The position numbers and the translations under genes were made by a program. From an uncultured Aeromonadales bacterium (lineage in GTDB: Bacteria; Pseudomonadota; Gammaproteobacteria; Enterobacterales; Succinivibrionaceae): a stretch of 64,000 nt of DNA. The notes beneath the pieces were generated by a model. That model searched no databases, was not told where the DNA came from, and saw only the letters and a list, made by a program, of their open reading frames with translations. Location of the stretch: NCBI GenBank assembly GCA_902782145.1, contig CACZLZ010000007.1, positions 20,204-84,203 on the forward strand. Reading direction: 5' to 3'. Of this stretch, positions 61,904-64,000 are shown one piece after another. How positions within the stretch are numbered: position 1 is the first letter of the stretch; the number at the start of each line of letters is the position of its first letter.

Positions 61904-62593
61904 TCAGTTGGCAGGAGCCTCCGTAGGTGCAGCGGCCGCCCCGGCATCCTCCTGGGCGGGAGCTGCGGCTGCCGGCTTGATGCCGTCCTTGTTCAGCAGG
62001 TACCGGATCAGGCTGGCCACCTGATCCTTTTCAGCCTTGATGATGACATACTTGTGGTTGACCATCAGGGACGGCACACCCTTGATCCCGGCACGATCCT
62101 GCTCCGCATTGTATGCGGCAATCTGGCTCACAACCACAAAGCTGTCAAAGATCTCCAGGAACTTCTGCTTGTCAGCCCCCACATAGGCAGCAATGTCAGC
62201 CAGGGCCTCAGGGTTGTAGTCTGTCTTGTGCATCTGATGGATCTGGTTGAACAGTTCATTGCTGTACTGCTCCTCGATGCCCATGATCTTGGCGGTGGCA
62301 TAAGCCTTCTGGGACATCTGGCCCATGGGACCACCCAGGAAGGCCACAGGAATGACGCTAAAGGTCACCTCAGGGAAAGTGCCCTTAAGCTGATTGAAAG
62401 TGGAGCGGAACATGAAGCAGTGCCCACAGTAAAAGGACATGAACTCAGTTATCTCCTGGACCTTGGACAGTTCATTCCCCTGAACAACTGTGTAGTACTC
62501 CCCTTCCTTGAATTCCTCGTCATCAGCCATGACCTGCGCAGACGCAAGGAAAGAGAAGAGGATCCCGCATATCACCCTTGTGAACTTATTCAT
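61904..62593 (-). CDS. dsbA: DsbA-like periplasmic thiol:disulfide oxidoreductase with CGHC site
   Basis: The 229-residue protein has a signal peptide (cleavage after VMA, residue 23), a thioredoxin fold with active site FYCGHCF (Cys56, Cys59), the helical insert and the cis-proline GVPSLMVN. An Ala/Pro-rich tail ends it. Most DsbA proteins have CPHC; CGHC is the protein disulfide isomerase motif and may change redox properties. Start at 62593 with GAGG 7 bases upstream; a longer upstream reading has no signal peptide. Confidence 0.88.
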   Translation of the reverse strand: MNKFTRVICGILFSFLASAQVMADDEEFKEGEYYTVVQGNELSKVQEITEFMSFYCGHCFMFRSTFNQLKGTFPEVTFSVIPVAFLGGPMGQMSQKAYATAKIMGIEEQYSNELFNQIHQMHKTDYNPEALADIAAYVGADKQKFLEIFDSFVVVSQIAAYNAEQDRAGIKGVPSLMVNHKYVIIKAEKDQVASLIRYLLNKDGIKPAAAAPAQEDAGAAAAPTEAPAN

Positions 62594-62749
62594 TTTCAAC
62601 CTCAAATTAGGGAAACATGTCCCGGCCAACAAGCCCTGCCGGAAAACGCAGCAGAAACGCAAATTTCCCGTCAGCTCCGGCACATAGTAAAAGACTCCGG
62701 AAACTCCCGCAAGTTCCCTGGGGAATTCTGGAAACGTAAAACGGTCAGA

Positions 62750-63799
62750 TCAGTTGTCCCACTTAGAAACCTGGGCATAGAGCTTCGCCGGATCCTCGGA
62801 GATAACTGGAATGTCTCCCAGGACACGGGTGAAGAAACTTCTCAGCATGTAATTAGAAAAACCAGTGTATTTGGCCCTTCTGAGCATCGATGTCACGTCG
62901 CTGCGGGAGATTTTTATCTCCTTGGCATCGGAAAACAGGGGATTCTGGTAGATGTTCCTGAGGGTCAGGAAAGACATGGCGGTACAGACAAAGCAGAATG
63001 CCCGGATACGGACAGCGTAGCGCGGCAGGCTGAGCATGAAGTCAACCGAATGCAGCAGGTGCCCGAAGGCAACAGAGACCTTCTCACGGATAAAGCGGAT
63101 CTTCTCGTCCTTATCCATGGAAGAAAGGAAGGTTTTGACCTCCTCTGGGTCATAGTGGTTCTGAATGTTGAGGGGAAGCCAGCAGACTCCCCTGGAGGCA
63201 TCGTCCCAAATATCCTTGAGGATGTTGGTCATCTGGAGCCCCTCACCGAAGCATACCGCCAGCCTCATGGCACGGGCGGGATCTGCGGCAAAGGGTTTGC
63301 ACTGGCTCATGAAAAGCTGAGCGAGCATCTCCCCCACAACACCGGCCACCGAATAGCAGTAGTTGTCCAGATCACTCTGGCAGGTTATGACATCATTGGC
63401 CTGCTGGCGGGACATGCCGGCGCTCATGATCCTGATGGTCTTAGAAATAATGGCGACAATGTTCTCAGGATAGGATCTGAGACGCTGAAGGACCTCAGGA
63501 AGCTCCGCCACCAGATCAAGCTCATACTGGTTGTTAGATCCGGCAAGCTTGGGCCTGAGCTCCTTGGTGAAGGCTACATCATCGATTTCACCCGCAACGG
63601 CCTTGGCATATTTCCCCATCCATTCAATCTTTTCCTCATGAGGAAGATAAGGATCATCCTCGATGGTGTCGCAGATACGGCACAGCAGGTAAGCCATACC
63701 CACATAATCTTCCAGTGGCATGCTCAGCAGTGGGATAGTAACTGCAAAGGTACGGGAAACAAGCTGCAGATGTTCCTTTTGTCGTGTCAGAGAAAGCAT
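62750..63799 (-). CDS. Squalene/phytoene synthase family protein
   Basis: The 349-residue protein has both Asp-rich prenyl diphosphate sites of head-to-head synthases: CRICDTIEDDP (Asp44-Asp49) and NILKDIWDDASRGVCWLP, plus SRTFAVTIPLL and YSVAGVVGEMLAQLF. The sequence is closer in feel to true squalene synthase than to bacterial HpnC/HpnD or CrtB, and one gene, not the HpnCDE trio, is seen. Likely reaction: two farnesyl diphosphates to squalene or a related C30 product. No hopanoid or carotenoid genes are next to it. AGGA is 9 bases before the start. Confidence 0.82.
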   Translation of the reverse strand: MLSLTRQKEHLQLVSRTFAVTIPLLSMPLEDYVGMAYLLCRICDTIEDDPYLPHEEKIEWMGKYAKAVAGEIDDVAFTKELRPKLAGSNNQYELDLVAELPEVLQRLRSYPENIVAIISKTIRIMSAGMSRQQANDVITCQSDLDNYCYSVAGVVGEMLAQLFMSQCKPFAADPARAMRLAVCFGEGLQMTNILKDIWDDASRGVCWLPLNIQNHYDPEEVKTFLSSMDKDEKIRFIREKVSVAFGHLLHSVDFMLSLPRYAVRIRAFCFVCTAMSFLTLRNIYQNPLFSDAKEIKISRSDVTSMLRRAKYTGFSNYMLRSFFTRVLGDIPVISEDPAKLYAQVSKWDN

Positions 63800-63872
63800 A
63801 GTAATAATCCTGCCAAAAAGTCAGGTCAATAATACCACAGTCCCGGAAACCGGAACCCAGGAGTCTGAAATG

Positions 63873-63897
63873 AAAAAAGCAGGCATAAAGCCTGCTT
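63873..63897 (-). terminator. Terminator of tRNA-Asp
   Basis: On the minus strand an 8-bp stem AAGCAGGC/GCCTGCTT with a 5-base loop runs into six Ts, just after the tRNA. Confidence 0.85.
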
Positions 63898-63906
63898 CTT
63901 GAAGGG

Positions 63907-63984
63907 TGGCGGAACGGACGGGGCTCGAACCCGCGACCTCCTGCGTGACAGGCAGGCGTTCTAACCAAGCTGAACTACCGCTCC
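63907..63984 (-). tRNA. tRNA-Asp (anticodon GTC)
   Basis: The minus strand reads a full cloverleaf: acceptor GGAGCGG paired with CCGTTCC, D-arm GTTCAGCTTGGTTAGAA, anticodon loop CTGTCAC with GTC, T-arm GCGGGTTCGAGCCCCGT, discriminator G and encoded CCA. It matches E. coli tRNA-Asp closely. Confidence 0.97.
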
Positions 63985-64000
63985 AAAAGGGGTGCCTGAC

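Noticed and set aside
1..64000. CRISPR array, insertion sequence or prophage
   Set aside because: No regularly spaced direct repeats, transposase motifs or phage genes were seen; the only tyrosine recombinase is XerC in its normal place.

Overview
This is a 64 kb chromosomal window from a GC-rich gammaproteobacterium. The evidence is gene order: hemX-hemY-cyaA-lptM-lysA-dapF-like-yigA-xerC-yigB-uvrD, rhlB-gppA opposite trxA, and a yhiI-rbbA-yhhJ transporter are gammaproteobacterial neighbourhoods, and a tRNA-Asp(GTC) closes the window. FeoAB ferrous iron uptake, flavodoxin and aldo/keto reductase genes and an AAA/PD-(D/E)XK accessory protein suggest an anaerobic or gut lifestyle. A relative of the Succinivibrionaceae is my guess, not something the sequence proves.

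Layout. 0.2-7.2 kb: short-chain dehydrogenase, pyrE, yicC, gmk, gppA, rhlB, trxA. 7.3-9.2 kb: an accessory nuclease-like gene with a frameshifted N-terminus. 9.3-13.6 kb: rpoZ with a strong terminator, a non-coding interval holding a candidate structured RNA, a feoAB operon behind a consensus-like promoter and a Fur-box-like site, then a small exported protein with a Cys/Asp-rich tail. 13.7-15.7 kb: ogt and an epimerase-like gene.

15.7-28.2 kb, minus strand: a tightly overlapping five-gene cluster. It encodes a 2497-residue fully reducing type I polyketide synthase with no thioesterase, an alpha-oxoamine synthase, a KpsS/RkpJ-like capsule glycosyltransferase, a GNAT and an LtaS-like membrane sulfatase-fold protein. 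The set resembles the rhizobial rkp-1 region for K-antigen capsule and would be suited to making an unusual amino-lipid anchor for a surface glycan. Two genes of unknown function (a lipoprotein and a soluble protein) lie directly upstream on the same strand. This cluster is the most interesting part of the window.

30.1-34.9 kb: ddl, then a decaying accessory island with a broken TetR regulator and its likely operators, two aldo/keto reductases and a frameshifted flavodoxin. 34.9-50.2 kb, minus strand: rho, a protein with an internally duplicated domain, then the long uvrD-to-hemX block read from hemX. Its dapF-family gene has lost most catalytic residues. hemX and hemY are present without hemC or hemD.

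50.4-57.0 kb: a complete four-gene export system (HlyD-type adaptor, RbbA-type double ATPase/permease, second permease, outer-membrane factor lipoprotein). 57.1-61.6 kb: ilvE, ilvD, ilvA, with a terminator-like hairpin between ilvE and ilvD. 61.9-64.0 kb: a DsbA-like oxidoreductase with a CGHC active site, a squalene/phytoene synthase family enzyme and the tRNA.

All product names are read from motifs and remembered families. No database search was run.
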